From Acanthaster planci (Eukaryota > Echinodermata > Asteroidea > Valvatida > Acanthasteridae), in NCBI RefSeq assembly GCF_001949145.1, contig NW_019091381.1, forward strand, positions 2,409,471-2,473,470: 64,000 nt of DNA, read 5' to 3'. Each line of letters opens with the position of its first letter. Position 1 is the first letter of the stretch. Below the pieces are notes generated by a model. The model saw only the letters and a list, made by a program, of their open reading frames with translations. It made no database searches and was not told the origin of the DNA. Shown here in pieces: positions 22,150-34,640 of this stretch. A program made the translations under genes and the position numbers.

Positions 22150-25100
22150 ATGGAGACAGGCAACCAGCGGCAGATTCGACTCGCCCGCGTGATAGCGAGC
22201 TACCAGGCAGCCGCGGCGGATGAGGACGCTGCTCCATCATCGGCCGGTGCAACGGACGGCCGGCCCCGCAAGCCTAAGGCTGGATTCACAGCCGACGTGT
22301 GGGACCACGGGGCTCTGGACGAAGACGACGAGGATGATGAACCGCAGTGTTGCCTGGGCCCAGACGAGGCCACCCTCCGCTACTGCCCGATGAACGAATC
22401 CTTGCTGCCCTTCAAACTCCTGTACGTCTTCCTTCGAGGAGGAGTGGCCTGCATCATGCCATATCTGTCGGTGTTTCTGAGCCTGCTGTCTCTGCCACCG
22501 TCCACGGTGGGTATTTTGCTTGGACTCCCCTGCCTGGTCATGGCCTTTGTCAACCCAGTCTTTGGGTTCGTGGCGGACAAGTTCCAGTGCCGTAAGGCGG
22601 TTCTTCTGCTTTGCCTGTCGTTGTGGTTCGCCTTCATCGTCTCAGTGACCTTCCTTCGTCCACTGAAGCCAGCGGCGTGCAAGGAAGTTGTGGATAACCT
22701 GTGGGAGGTGTCTCGGACGTTCCCGAAGGACTCGAAGGAATACCAACACCTCTTGTGCATGGTGAATAGATCCCTTGATGAGTACAGGATGGAGGGTAGG
22801 CCTGGCGGCCAGACTGAGGAAGAGCACTGGAAACCGGTTCTCAGCTTACTGCAGCTACCAGATCCATTCTCCACCGGTCTGGTCGGTACTTGTGCATCGA
22901 CGGCTGCGAGAGACCACAAGGACCCGATCAGCGCGCTCACCGAAAACATCGAGCAGTTCGGGGCCCTCTTCATACCGCACGTCATGGCGCCCCCGAACGG
23001 TACAAGCGCCGGCATTGGCTGGCTGTTCGAGAGGGCTAGTCTCCTGCAGTCGTTCGTCAAGGTGTTCGTGCTGATGAGCCTGGGCGAGGTGATGCAGGGC
23101 CCCACCATGGCTCTGACCGACACAGCTACACTGAATGAACTGGGTGAGCAGCAGTGGAATCGCTACGGCTGGCAGAGATCATTTGGTTCGGCCGGCTTTG
23201 CTATCTAGTAAGTTCTTTATAAATTCGAACCCACGCCCCTTGACATGAATCTTACATGTTCGAAATCGATTAATTTGATATTGATTGTTTAAATAACCTT
23301 TATCGTTAAATAACTTCCATTGCTCCTTTGTACTTATTTTGCGGTCAATGACGAATCGTCACCTTACTTTTCTTTTACATTCAGCTCCATTGCCGTGGCG
23401 TCTTTCCTTGGTCTCATGCGATTTCCACAAATGATCTGTGGACTCGAAATCGAGATAATCGATTACTGTATTGGTACCGTGATGTTTGGAGGCACAGTCG
23501 CGTGTGCATTCGGCCTTCTCTTTGCCTGCTGCTTTAGATTCAAGGTAGTGAAAAAATTCTGTCCTCTCGTATAGTTTGGTAAACTTCTCGAACACTGATT
23601 TATCCTTTCTGATTGACATGACTTTCTTCCCAATTCTTATATTTGAGAGCAGAAGCAATATCAAATTTTCAAAGACTGGCCCACTTAGTAACCGTTTACT
23701 GTTCCATAAAAGGGTGTATTTACAGAGGCAACCAGAAAGTGATGACTGTCTCTTTGAACAGATGCAAAACAAGAAGGTATGAACAGTTGACAATAATTAC
23801 GAAGCCCGAAAGCTCATAGAATGCTACCTGGCAGTACAAACATTATTCCTTTATCCGGTTCTTTTCTTGTCTGTTCTTTTCATTTCAGTATTACACAAAC
23901 GCAGAGTACAAGTTTAGCAATGTGCTGCCGGCCCTGTGCTCGGGTTACTACGGCTCCATCATGGTGACGGCCCTGGTGTTAGCCGTTTGCAACGGCTGTG
24001 TGGCCGGGTACCTCTCATGGCATCTCCGGAGCCTCGGTGGGTAGAATTGAAGTTGACCGCTCAGACCGGACTGATGTCGGAAACAGCACACTGTTTTCGC
24101 TTAGTTCCAAAGACTGAAACGAAAGACTAAACTACCAATAGTCAAAATTACTTCGAATTTAATTTAAAAATCGCGTGGGACGTCAAATGACATCGGGATC
24201 TTTATTGGAGTGAAAAACATTTACTTGAATTCATCTGACTTGTCTTTGATTTCAGTTGGGGGTGAATACTACTCAAAAATAATGGAGTGTATTTTCACTC
24301 TTCAGAGTTCAGATGTCATCGATTGTGAATCCTTTGTCCAACACAGACGCTGCATCACATAGTTTCAGTATTGCAGATGTTGGGGTGAAGGAAGATCTGG
24401 GAGCAGTTTTCACCGAATAGACTATATTCACGTGGAGGCCATTTTTGATCTTATTCCCCAAATCTGTTTTATATATTGCAAATTGTCGATTAGGATGGCA
24501 CCAGACTGTTTTATGTGTGTTCCAAGCCTCCCTATCAGTAATCTTTAGAATCTGGCAAGGCACAATTCTATGTGTTCAATCATGAATTTGAAATTATTTC
24601 TCAGAGTAGACAGGTGCAAATTTGTCAGGAAATTTCCTTTTTAATGCTTTCATTTGTACTTTCAACATTCAAAAATGAAGAGTTAACCTCCCTTTCAAAT
24701 TCAATGTGACCTGCCCCGCGAATAAATTCTACAGCCCTTTAAAGGATTGGGCTTTAATGGCGGCTTTGACACGTAGCACTCTAAAACTGACAAGTGACCT
24801 GAATTATTTTAAGTTCGCCAGGATGTTGTGACCTATTCTCTGTGCTTGTCGTGCAAAGTACATGTGTCTCATTTCTTTCAAAACTACCAACAAACGCACC
24901 TTAAAACCGAGAGATGTGTGTTGACTCCGAAATTGGATGACAATTGTCGATCGAAATCTGGAATTCGCGAATTGAGCGCATCTGGTTTCGGCAAAATTAG
25001 AATCAAGTTACTGTCCATTTGAGGCTTTAAACATAAATGGCAAGAAGGGCTGGAATGTAAGTTTGAATATTTACAGGTCATTTCCTATTTTATTAGCAAC

Positions 25101-26460
25101 GACCTAGCTGAGGAAAATCGAGACATTTTACAGTTTACTTTTGTTCTTGGGTTGATGAATGTAAACGGAAGGCATTTCCTCTCTAAGAAATGGGCGAGGG
25201 TCAGGCTGAAACCTCACCCGAACCTTTCATTAAAATGTGGGCGAAACGGTAACTCAATCCATTCCCCAGGTGCGACCGAGATTACACTGAGCCTGGTGCT
25301 AGCCGTCCGGGCCGGGTCGGAGCTCCTTCTCGCCTTCCATACACCCCGTCTGATCGGCTGCTCCGGCCACGTCGAGCTGCTTTTCGCCGGCCTGCTGGTC
25401 TACTGTCTCCGTTTCCTCTGCTACGCCTTGGTGACCAACCCGTGGATGGTGCTGCCCGTGGAGGTGTTGCACGGTAGGCTGTCTCTCCTCTAGATTACGA
25501 TGGATGAACCTCGAGCTTTTGAGCAATGATGAAAGAATGTTAATTGATTAATTCAACCGGTGAGAAAATGGTTCAGAGACATGAATGTGTGGACGACACC
25601 TATCGGATCAAGTGCATGGAATTCGCAAGCCAGTATGCGTGGGACTCTAACCCTGCTCACAGTAATAAAATAGGTACAGATAAATAGGTACCATCCCGGT
25701 GTTGGTTGACGTGTCTCTTCTTTTGAGAAGTTTCTTAGCGACGCAGATCATGTGACATCTCTCTGTTTTTCAACTCTATGTTTGCAGGGATGTCAATAGC
25801 ACTGACATGGAACATCCTGGTGTCTTTACTTTGCCGCGCCGTGCCCTTCGAATGCATGGCCACGCTGCAGGGCTTCCTGAGCGGAATCTACTTCGGTCTC
25901 GGTCACGGCATCGGGGCCATCGCCGGCGGGTTCATGGTCACATCCTACGGGGTCCTGTGGACATTCTACAGCTTCTCGTTCGGCGTGTTTTGCTACGCCA
26001 TCGGTTTCTTCCTTGCTGTCAAGGTAAAAACAAAACTATGTGATTCTGCATCGCAGGTCTGACTGATGCAGCGTGTTCTTAGACATAGTACTTATTGTTT
26101 TAAAACGTGTTGCAAAGTCCTGTCTGATTAACAAAATCAAGGGCCAATTTTCGTTTGTTTCCTTCCTTTTCCCCCTTTCCTTTAGGATTTTTGTTTTTAT
26201 TTCAGGAGGTTTTCCCTTTTCACACTGCTCTCAGCCCACGTGAACACATTTCTGAACCGTTCCATTCACTCTTTCACTTTCACGTGGACTTGACGACTTG
26301 GAAAAAATTGAGCTCAACTCAGTCTGTTTCCACCATTTTTAAACAGTCCTGAATTCGGTGTTTATGGCTATCTCCCCCCCTTGTTTCACAGGCCTTCAGA
26401 CCACCCAGGAAAGCTGTGACCAGCTACCAGATGCTGTCGTCCAAGGACCCTCTCTGGTGA
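22150..26460 (+). CDS. MFSD6-like major facilitator transporter, gene A, 7 coding exons
   Basis: The product is a polytopic membrane protein of the MFSD6 branch of the major facilitator superfamily. Substrates are not established. Exons are 22150-23207, 23385-23544, 23726-23776, 23889-24036, 25270-25473, 25788-26023 and 26392-26460, all GT-AG and in phase, giving 641 residues. The N-terminus (1-80) is cytosolic with an acidic DEDDEDDE run. MFS motif A appears as GFVADKFQCRK near residue 139. A long loop with NRS and NGT sequons precedes RYGWQRSFGSAGFAI (about 338-352), the counterpart of DRYGLQRMWGSLGWGL in vertebrate MFSD6. Later landmarks are YLSWHLRSLGG, PWMVLPVEVLHG and LQGFLSGIYFGLGHGIGAIAGG, which follow vertebrate MFSD6 in order. 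I start at the ATG at 22150. The frame is open further upstream but has no other ATG. The 51-nt third exon is the least certain. Confidence 0.88.
23726..23776 (+). other. Candidate 51-nt exon of MFSD6-like gene A
   Basis: The sequence between a TTTACAG acceptor and an AAG|GTATGA donor is 17 codons (RQPESDDCLFEQMQNKK), phase 0 at both ends. It fits the central cytosolic loop between the FRFK end of the preceding exon and YYTNAEYKFSNV of the next. No equivalent was found in the tandem gene B, so it may be gene-specific, alternative or a false call. Confidence 0.55.
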
Positions 26461-26618
26461 TCGTACGGTTGCTGCTCGGACACGACCCGGTCTTCACCTT
26501 ATTATTCTCTTACTCCTTCTTCGCGCCCATGAAGCCCAACCGCCTATTCTCATTCGCAGGCCCTATTCAAATGAAATTCTTATTTGAAAATGTCGCTGCC
26601 ATCGGCGCTTGCACATAG

Positions 26619-26624
26619 AAATAA
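26619..26624 (+). terminator. Poly(A) signal of MFSD6-like gene A
   Basis: AATAAA lies about 160 bases after the stop codon at 26458-26460, a normal distance for a short 3' UTR. Confidence 0.55.
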
Positions 26625-26763
26625 ATTTATTTTGAAACTCATTTAGTCTCTTTTTTGGACGAGTTCATTGGGCTTTAAATTGCTAAGTACTTAATATTTT
26701 AACTATCTTGCGCCGACACTTTAGTTTTCAGATTTGTGTTATTTTTCAGTTGCCATTTGCCAA

Positions 26764-26913
26764 TGTGGGCGATTCACAAGAGCGCGCCTCCAAGAGTTTG
26801 CAACGCATTAACCAATCACAATGCGCGTTTGGAAAGGGTCGATAGATTTCGCGCATTGTGATTGATCAACGCGTAGTAAACTCTTGGAGGCGCACTATTG
26901 TGAAACGCCTGTA
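26764..26913. mobile_element. MITE, family 1 copy B
   Basis: This is a second member of the palindromic family at 12835-13006. The ends contain GGCGATTCACAA and, in reverse complement, GGCGTTTCACAATAG. The arms share GCGCCTCCAAGAGTTT and CAATCACAATGCGCG and fold back over almost the whole 150 bases. The right flank is TA and the left has mutated to TG. It lies in the spacer between the two MFSD6-like genes, just after the gene A poly(A) signal. Confidence 0.85.
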
Positions 26914-28305
26914 TTATTCCAAGTTGTCTTTGTTATTCTTCGTTCCAAAACAGAATTGCTGTGTTGTCAACTCCAAAGAGAGTTTATTCAAATAGCATTT
27001 GTTACTTCTACGCATTTTTGTATACATGCATATTTGTTGGTACACAACTATTTCAAAACGTAGCTTAAATCCCACCGCTGTATTTTATCATAACCTTTTA
27101 ACTCTGAAATAAAACTGGTTGGTTGTATCGCTTTATCTGTTTGATGAACGCAAAATGGTAAAGAATTTATCTGACAAATTATGCATATATTTTAAAAGAT
27201 CAATATAAAAAGATCAAAGCTACAAGTACTGTTTTAAAGTCGGCACCTTGCATAGTTTTATAAAATAGATTTTTAAAAGTTGCAATATGGCGTTAAAAAG
27301 TTGCGTAATAAAGCCAAGCAAAATTTTATGATTGATTCCACAACCATTTATTCAACGTCTGATGAATCAAATTTGTATAAGGACCTTCGATAATTGTTCA
27401 GTTTCGTGTGAATTTTCCATCGAGACATATTTTGTGCAAGTATTTCCCAGAACGGCAATATTAACAACATCAAAACGCCCGCTTACTTAAATTTTCGAAG
27501 TGTACATGTTTAAGCATACATTTAAAATGCATGTTTTGTCCCTTGTAACTTTGAAAGCACTTGGGACGTACTCCAAAGTGTAACTTTTTTTGGTACTAAA
27601 TCTAAACCGCAAAATTGAGTTCTATGAAAAATGGCTGGGTGTTTATTTCGCTTACTGCTTGACATGTAGTGGGTGAACATCGAGACACAAAAAGTTCATA
27701 TCATATCCACACACCCAGTCTGGTAACTCCTGAGGCGTCGAAATCTTTGAATACCGTGTACCTTCTTAAAGCATCAGGTTTTCCACCTCATGCACAGTAC
27801 AGGACAGTGCTCATTTGTGTTGAAACCCACGAGGCTGGCGAAAACCCCCTTAAATTGCAGTTCGAGGATTGGAAATTGAAGGTGAAATGAATGTGCTGCC
27901 TTCCCAGGAATGCGTCTTGAAAACTTCAACTGCAGTACATGGTCCTTCAAGGCCACTACATAAAAAATAAACATTATTTGGTACACATCAGCAAGCACTC
28001 TGATCTGGTTGCCAATGCATTTCATACCGATACTGTTGTGCAAGATGTCGGTCGTCATTATATTGCATGCCTGAGCCGTCGGGTTAGTCATTTGCATTTA
28101 AATTCCGTAAGGTAACCCTTTTGGTAACTTAATCCCTATTCAAATTCCCTGTCCTCTGCCCTTTCAAATTACGACTGCGAAGAAAGTGCAGTGCCAAAAA
28201 CCTCCTACGCAAAAGTGGAGATTTATGGGGGGCGTGTAGACCTTTTCAGAGAGCGAAGTGAACCGTGGCGTTTGGGAAATCACACAGTGGGGCTGCGGAT
28301 CCATC
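26914..28305. other. Spacer between the two MFSD6-like genes
   Basis: No coding gene is recognised in this AT-rich 1.4 kb. The final 150 bases become GC-richer and probably hold the 5' UTR or promoter of gene B. The reading frame is open leftward of the gene B ATG to a GTG at 28258, but no in-frame ATG precedes 28306. Confidence 0.5.
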
Positions 28306-31300
28306 ATGGCGGACCTGGAACCGAGCTCTGAGAAGAGAGAGCGGATACTTCAGGCTCTGGACCAGGCAAGCCAGCAGGGGGCTTCCAGTCAGGAAGAGCA
28401 AGATGGGAAAGCTACGAAGCCTGCGGCGAGGACCGAGGGGAGGAAAAAGGATTCGAACTGGGGCTCCGGGACGGGAGAGAGCACACCCTTCTGGGAGCTG
28501 GTCTGGGACTGCTTTCACGTGAACGCGATGGTCCTGGAAAACAAGCTGATATACTTCATGCTGAGCGCTGGCACCGCCGGGGTCTTGCCGTTCCTGTCCA
28601 CGCACGGGCTAACGTGGGGACTGCCGCCTTGGCACTTTGGGTTGGCGGTCGGCGCCGGGCTACTAGTGGCGTTCGTCTTCGTCCCCGTCTGGGGCTTCGC
28701 TGCCGACAAGCTCCGCTGGCATCGGGGCATGCTCTGGGCAGTTGTGCTGCTGTGGATGGCCTTCACCATCCTTGCCGTGTACCTCCCTTACCAGCCGAAG
28801 CCGGCACCTTGCGAGGTAGCCCAGGGTTTGCTCCTGGAGACCCTGGATGTCTCGTGCGAGGGGGATGACTTCAATTCTCCTGAGAGCAGTGAGCGTAGAC
28901 ATTCCTCCTTCGGCTACCTAGGCCACTATCCCGTCGTCTTGGAGACGTGGCCTGAACCTTGCACTGTAGACATTGGGCAGGTCTGTTCCTCCTTTAATGA
29001 CAGTGAAGTTATGCCTCGCCTTACCTCACTCACCAATTCATCCGTCCCAGATTGGGAAGTGGGAACGAAGGACTCCTCGCCTCCACCGAATTTTACGAAG
29101 GTTGAGGCACCCTCGTTGTCAGAGAGGACCCCAGTCACACCCGAGGTCCAGGAGGCGCCCGGCGGCGTGCTGCGACAGACGCACCTCGGCTGGCTGTACG
29201 ACCAGGCGATGCTCCACCGAGCCTCCCTCGTCGTGTTCATCCTTGCGGCCGCAGGATGTGCGGCCCAGATCTCTAGCTTCTCTCTGGCGGATGCGGCGGC
29301 TCTAATGTCTCTCGGTGAGGCGCAGAGAGATCGCTACGGCTGGCAGAGATGCTTTGGAACACTGGGATTTGCTCTGTCGTAAGTGAGGCAACAACTCCTC
29401 TTCTGCAAATACCGTACTCGATAAAAGCGAATGCAGTGCACGACTCTCATTTTGGGCATCGATGCCTAAAGTCTCTGTACTTCTCATGTGCATTGTTATC
29501 TATAGTTTTAACAAAACCACTCCCTGAAAGGTATCAGTTGATGAAAACTTTCAATCTTTAGACTCCTGTGCGTAAATTTTGTAAACTGAAAACACTAGGT
29601 AAAATCGGATTTTAAAACATCCCCTATACACATACATTCTCTTCATATTTTCTCTCAAAAACGAAAGCACACAAATAAAGACTAGCCACCAAAACAAACA
29701 CTCAAAAGGGCGTGCGTGGTGAGCACAATTTCATGTGTGTGATGTCCCGGATGCCGGATATCTTTCCTAGCCAGTCTGGAGAACGTGAGCAGGTCATAGT
29801 TGAGATAAAATTCGGATTAATAAACAAAATGGAAAGAGTTCCATAATATGCAGACGCCCACTTGACACCCCGTGCATAAATCCTTTCAGACTAGTCTGAA
29901 AAATTCCAAGTGTTTTCTAAGTAAACTACTCGGTATTTTCCCTCCTGAATTGAACTTTTCTGGACATGTTTTTACTTTCTGACAGATAATAGGTGACTGT
30001 AGGGAATAATTACTGACGTCCGTATGTGAAACACTTTCCAATAAAACTAAAGATAGTTGAGGCCTTAAGAGGTCCATGGCAGTCCACCACAGAGCCAATT
30101 TACAAGCTATTCAAATGAGTTGTGACAAAATCATTCCTTTTACTTCAATTGCTCACTCTGTTCCTTATGGCTAGTCTTCGTGAAAGGACTCGTGATGGAC
30201 TCACCCACGGTTTCGAAAAGTACTGGTAAAAGAAATGATCTATACGAGACAACTCTTAACTCGACTTAGAACTGCCCAGCTGAGCTGGTTTTGCTTGTTG
30301 ATTTCTCGTTTATTTCATCCATCCCTTTCAGGTTTGTTGTGGTTTCTGTTTTCTTAAACGAGTCCCGACAGACTAAACTCAGTTGCGGAGTCACGTGGGA
30401 GCAGACTGACTATTTCTTGGGCGTGGTGGTGTTCGCGGGCTTCATGACCATCGGCACTCTGCTGGCCAGTTGCTTGCGTTTCAAGGTATTGGCTGTCCAA
30501 GTGTTCCATCCGCTCCGAGCGGGAACAAGAGAGGGCGAGTATCTGCATAGCAAAACACTCTCTCCCTCTCTTGTTCGTGGACGGAGCCTATTTTCGGGCG
30601 GTTTGATTCCCAAGATTCTGTAATGGACGCACAGACATGTAAAGCACCCCGGGGTGGCATTCTTGTGATCGCATTCAGCCTGTGCGCGTGCCGGGCGCAC
30701 CCAAAAGTCTCGACTAGCGTTTTTATTGTTCAAACGATTTCTCTCCTAAAAAGAAATTATGTCTGTGATTATACCCGATCCGCCCTGAACTGAAGTGCAC
30801 CCTCACCGGCGAAAGAAAGACAGATGGTACTAAGTTTTCCAACTGGGTTCTAACACGCGTTAGCGTGCACGCGAAGACCACTCATTCTAGACTAAAATCG
30901 TTGCGCGTACTAAACGTGCTCGTGTCAAACGCGCATAAATCGCCGCACCTGAACGGTGCGCGAGTACCAAAGGACTGTCAATTTCATTTTAACATACGCC
31001 CTCTGTTGTTCCTGCTCGGAGCGGATACCGTAAGCTTACTGTGGACATTAGGCTATTCCAGGGCCCCGTGCATGAGGACCAGAGGAACCGCGAAATTACA
31101 ATTGAGCGCGGGTGCTTGAAAAGCGAAGTAATGACACCAACAGACGAAGCAGAGGAACCAGAGTATGCAGCATTAATCGTAAAAAGAGTCAACCTATTTT
31201 GGACCATTTCACAGAGGGGGAGGGGCAGACTCCGCCCCCTAAGAACTCGGCTGTCCCACGCCTGATCATTTTAGGACTTTGCATTCGTATAAAAGCACTC

Positions 31301-34240
31301 CTTATCATAACAAATTTGGAGTTTGAACCCAATCATACATGCAGTTTTGCTGTTAAGATCATTTGAAGTTGAAAGCCACACGTGTGCCAATCCTTGTGCA
31401 TTGATCATGACAGTGAAAACCATACAATTTTACTGATCTGTCTCGTAAAAATGGGGATTGCGCGATAATGGCATGTTCAATTTTAGCAAACCTGATGTCA
31501 ACATGGCTGCAAAGAGTAACGGAAAAAACTCCAAAATGCTGAGCTTGTAAAAAAGAACCACACTGCTGCGATATCAGAAATAAGTTGTTGAGGACGCAAT
31601 CCGCCCCTGCTCCATGTAAGATTAATGAGCACCTCTGAGGAAAACATGCTTTCTCTGATTTTATCTGCTTAAATAAATATGGAAGCATCCAAATTCGAAC
31701 GCAGTGTCATTTGTCTTCAGAACTCAGCTATAACAAACCAAAAAGGATTCTGAATGTAGATTCGGAGAAAACGAGGGAAACCCTCGTCCTGTGTTCGTAG
31801 TGGATAAACCTTGTGCATTCCAAACAATGGCTCTGAATGACGCAATCTACATTCACAATTCGATTCTTGGCATGAACAGAAAACAGTCCTTTTTAGCTTG
31901 TTATAGTTGAGCTATGAAGACAAAAAGTGGCACTCCGTTCGATTTGAATAAAATCAGAGAAAGCATGTTTTCCTAATAGAGGTTCTTTTTTAACACAGAA
32001 GCATCTGCATAAGTGACGTGGAAGAGAATGAAAGTTCATGACATCTCATCTAAATTATATATACCAATAATCTTAACCGGTAGGCCCTAACTGTAACAAT
32101 AAACTCGTAAAGTCTGTGTCTTTTTGCTTTTCTCCACCAGCACAATGACATGTCTTCCCAGCATACTTTGGGGCACGTGACTGGGGTCATCTTCTCACGA
32201 AAGTTCTCCACCGTGTTCGTCACCGCGTTTTTCCTGTCTTTCTGCAGCAGCGCAGTGCGCACCTTCCTCTCGTGGCATTTGCACGAACTAGGTGAGGCCA
32301 CAATGTTTAAGGTAGAGGAGATTGTGAGAATACAGAAAAGGCTGAGAATTAAATTCGTTACAAGCAGCGTCAAAACGGTCCTGAGCCACCAAGATGAGAT
32401 CCCAATCTCAGTCTTCACCAGTCAGCGAGGTCGCCAGAAAACGCCCTGCACTAATCTCTGGTCTGTTATAATGGCGATCCTTGTGACAACATAAACATGT
32501 ATACCTAACGGACTATCCCTTTTTGTAAAACAGGCGGAACTTCCATCCTCTTGGGCGCCGCCATCTTGGTGTTCACCCTGGCCGACATCCTGACGTCGTT
32601 CTGCACTGTCTGGATCGTCAAGAAGGCCGGGTACCATATCCCGCTGGTTGTCGGCATCGTCGGTTACTGCCTGGTCTACCTGAGCTATGCCCTTCTGTCT
32701 CGGCCTGGCTGGGTAGTGGTCATCGAAATTATTCACGGTAACTCTTGCATTTCATTCTACCCCTTCTGCTTTCATCTTCTTCCGAATGAATAAGGATACT
32801 TACAAAGATGCAAACACGTTTAGCAACGTGATGTTGAAGTTGAAGATTACGAAAGTGTAGTAATCCATCCGTCGTGTTCGAACTTGCTTTTTTTCCTTCT
32901 TCGTTCCCAACCCAAATGTACAATTGTTCAATTTTCGATTATCTTGAAACAATAATTTACCAAAATGGCAGAAGATAATCAACAACATTTTACACCATTT
33001 GCTCAACTTATTTGGTCATGTCTTTGACCCTTTAATACTTCGTTTCAGGTGCATCTTATGCCGTTACTCTGAACACGATGACATCGTTTTTAGCTTCGTC
33101 CGTGGCGCTTGTCAGTCAAGCCTCCGTCCAAGGTCTGCTGAATGGTATCTACTGGGGTCTGGGCCCAGCCGCGGGGACGGCCCTGTTTGGCTTTCTCGTT
33201 GACGTCATTGGTCCAACACTGTCGTTCTACATCCTGACGCTGGTTTGCGTAGTATACGGACTGGTTTTTCTCGTCTGGAATCGGGTAAGCTGAGCGAGGG
33301 ATGCCAGCCAGTTTTTGTTAGAAAGTGGTGTTCGCTACCGAGGCCTGTTCAATAAATCTATGGTAGTCCATCAAGCGTGCTGTCAGGCGTCTAGTGCAGA
33401 CGTGTGTGAGGACAACTTGGCAACACTTTTATTTGCACCTTCCTTTGGGGTCTTTTACGAATTGAAAAAAAAAGACAGGTGCATCATCACTGAAAAAAAT
33501 GTCATTTTTGCAACTGAGACTTGAAACCTCGATACGCCTGCGACCGAAATGCATGTATACAGCACTGAAGGGTCAAAATTAAACCCAAGAAACTAGTTTG
33601 TTTTTTTTATGGGTAGCAGTTGTCAATGTCAGATGTCCTTAGTTTGTTCGAAGACACAGGGACTTGAGTCTGAGTGCATGTCTGAGTAGCTCATTTTATT
33701 TAAAAAAAAAAGAGCATTTTCAATCTAATTATAGATGCCATAACTGCGGTCGTACTGCACTCACGCACATTCTTCAGCCCGACGCACATCACGACACCCT
33801 ATTGGTCGAAGAGGCGTGTAAGGCGCGCGCATCACCTATCCGCGGGAAGGGTCGTATTCGATTCCATCTCAAGTCCCTGTAAGTTCATCACAAGTCCGCC
33901 AGTCATTCTGTCTTAAGCCAATTCACAAGCTATTCAAACGAACACTGACAAAAGCATTCTTTTGTCCGATTATGCACTCTTTTACGTATGACTGGCCTAG
34001 GAAGTGACTTATGACTGGACTTGTGATGCACTCGAATACAGCCGCTGTCCACGAGCTTGGTGCAACCTCAGTAATGGCTTCTATTTCCGCTTGTCGAATT
34101 ACACTTGCAGCAAAGCTTGCATTGCACAGATACTGAGATCAAAATCCCTTTTTTTAAACAACCCATTTCAGAATGAATTGCCGCTGATCGACAGATATCT
34201 TCCTGGTGAGTACCAGCCTGTGAATCAGGACGCTGACTGA
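28306..34240 (+). CDS. MFSD6-like major facilitator transporter, gene B, 6 coding exons
   Basis: This is a tandem paralogue of the gene at 22150. Exons are 28306-29378, 30332-30485, 32141-32291, 32534-32737, 33049-33284 and 34172-34240, all GT-AG and in phase, giving 628 residues. Exon phases equal those of gene A. Exons of 204, 236 and 69 nt are identical in length to the corresponding gene A exons, which supports the small last exon. Landmarks are motif A as GFAADKLRWHRG (near 129), a long Ser/Pro-rich loop with NDS, NSS and NFT sequons, DRYGWQRCFGTLGFALS (about 341-357), FLSWHLHELGG, GWVVVIEIIHG and VQGLLNGIYWGLGPAAG. The product is expected to be a 12-helix orphan transporter in a cell membrane. 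The start MADLEPSSEKRER is the first ATG of the open frame. No equivalent of the 51-nt gene A exon was found. Confidence 0.87.
30508..31026. mobile_element. Inverted-repeat element in MFSD6-like gene B intron 2
   Basis: ATCCGCTCCGAGCGGGAACA plus AGAGAGGGCG at 30508-30537 recurs inverted at 30997-31026 (reverse complement ATCCGCTCCGAGCAGGAACA, then ACAGAGGGCG). The arms are about 30 bp with three mismatches and bracket 519 bases without coding sequence. Just inside the left arm, TATCTGCATAGCAAAACACTC matches a segment near 38.2 kb in inverted orientation. This is probably a non-autonomous DNA transposon. I could not define a target duplication. Confidence 0.6.
31628..31985. mobile_element. Large foldback (long inverted repeat) element
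   Basis: The left arm (about 31628-31764) and the reverse complement of the right arm (about 31843-31985) share GGAAAACATGCTTTCTCTGA, then AATTCGAACG/AATCGAACGG, TTTGTCTTCA, then CTATAACAA..AAAAAGGA and GAATGTAGATT in the same order. The arms are well over 100 bases with a small centre that contains its own hairpin (CGAGGGAAACCCTCG). The element has no coding capacity and lies in gene B intron 2. Its structure is that of a MITE or foldback element. Confidence 0.8.
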
Positions 34241-34631
34241 ACGGACGCACAGAGGCGAGCAAGTCTATTGAATTTACATTGCCAGACACCATCCAGGCAC
34301 CATCCAGGCTCGTTACAAATTTCTGTGTGTGTCTTTAAATTCATGCAACTGACACTTTTTTTCCACCAATTTACTTTCTGTATGTTAAAGTGAATTCTAA
34401 AAAAATTGCTCAAAAATGTGACACTGCAACCAAAGTGCCCAGTTTTACTCTTAGTTTAATTTTGTTTATTAGGTTTAACTTCAAAACCCAATTATTTGGA
34501 CAGTCGAACTGAACATTCTTTACTTTTCTAAAGGAAGAAAAAAACAAAGTGACCCGCTCCAGCGAAAGGAGTCGAGCTTCTTCATGACTTTTTTGTTAAG
34601 AAGTGAATTTTAACCAATTTTTTTACTAGAG

Positions 34632-34637
34632 AAATAA
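34632..34637 (+). terminator. Candidate poly(A) signal of MFSD6-like gene B
   Basis: AATAAA lies about 390 bases downstream of the stop codon at 34238-34240 in AT-rich sequence. Position and motif are reasonable, but transcript evidence is absent. Confidence 0.4.
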
Positions 34638-34640
34638 AAT

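Noticed and set aside
22380-23123. 247-codon minus-strand frame opposite MFSD6-like gene A exon 1
   Set aside because: It is a shadow of a GC-rich coding exon. The plus strand carries the recognisable transporter motifs and splice sites.
28258-28305. Extended N-terminus of MFSD6-like gene B
   Set aside because: The extension begins at a GTG, not an ATG. The first ATG is at 28306.
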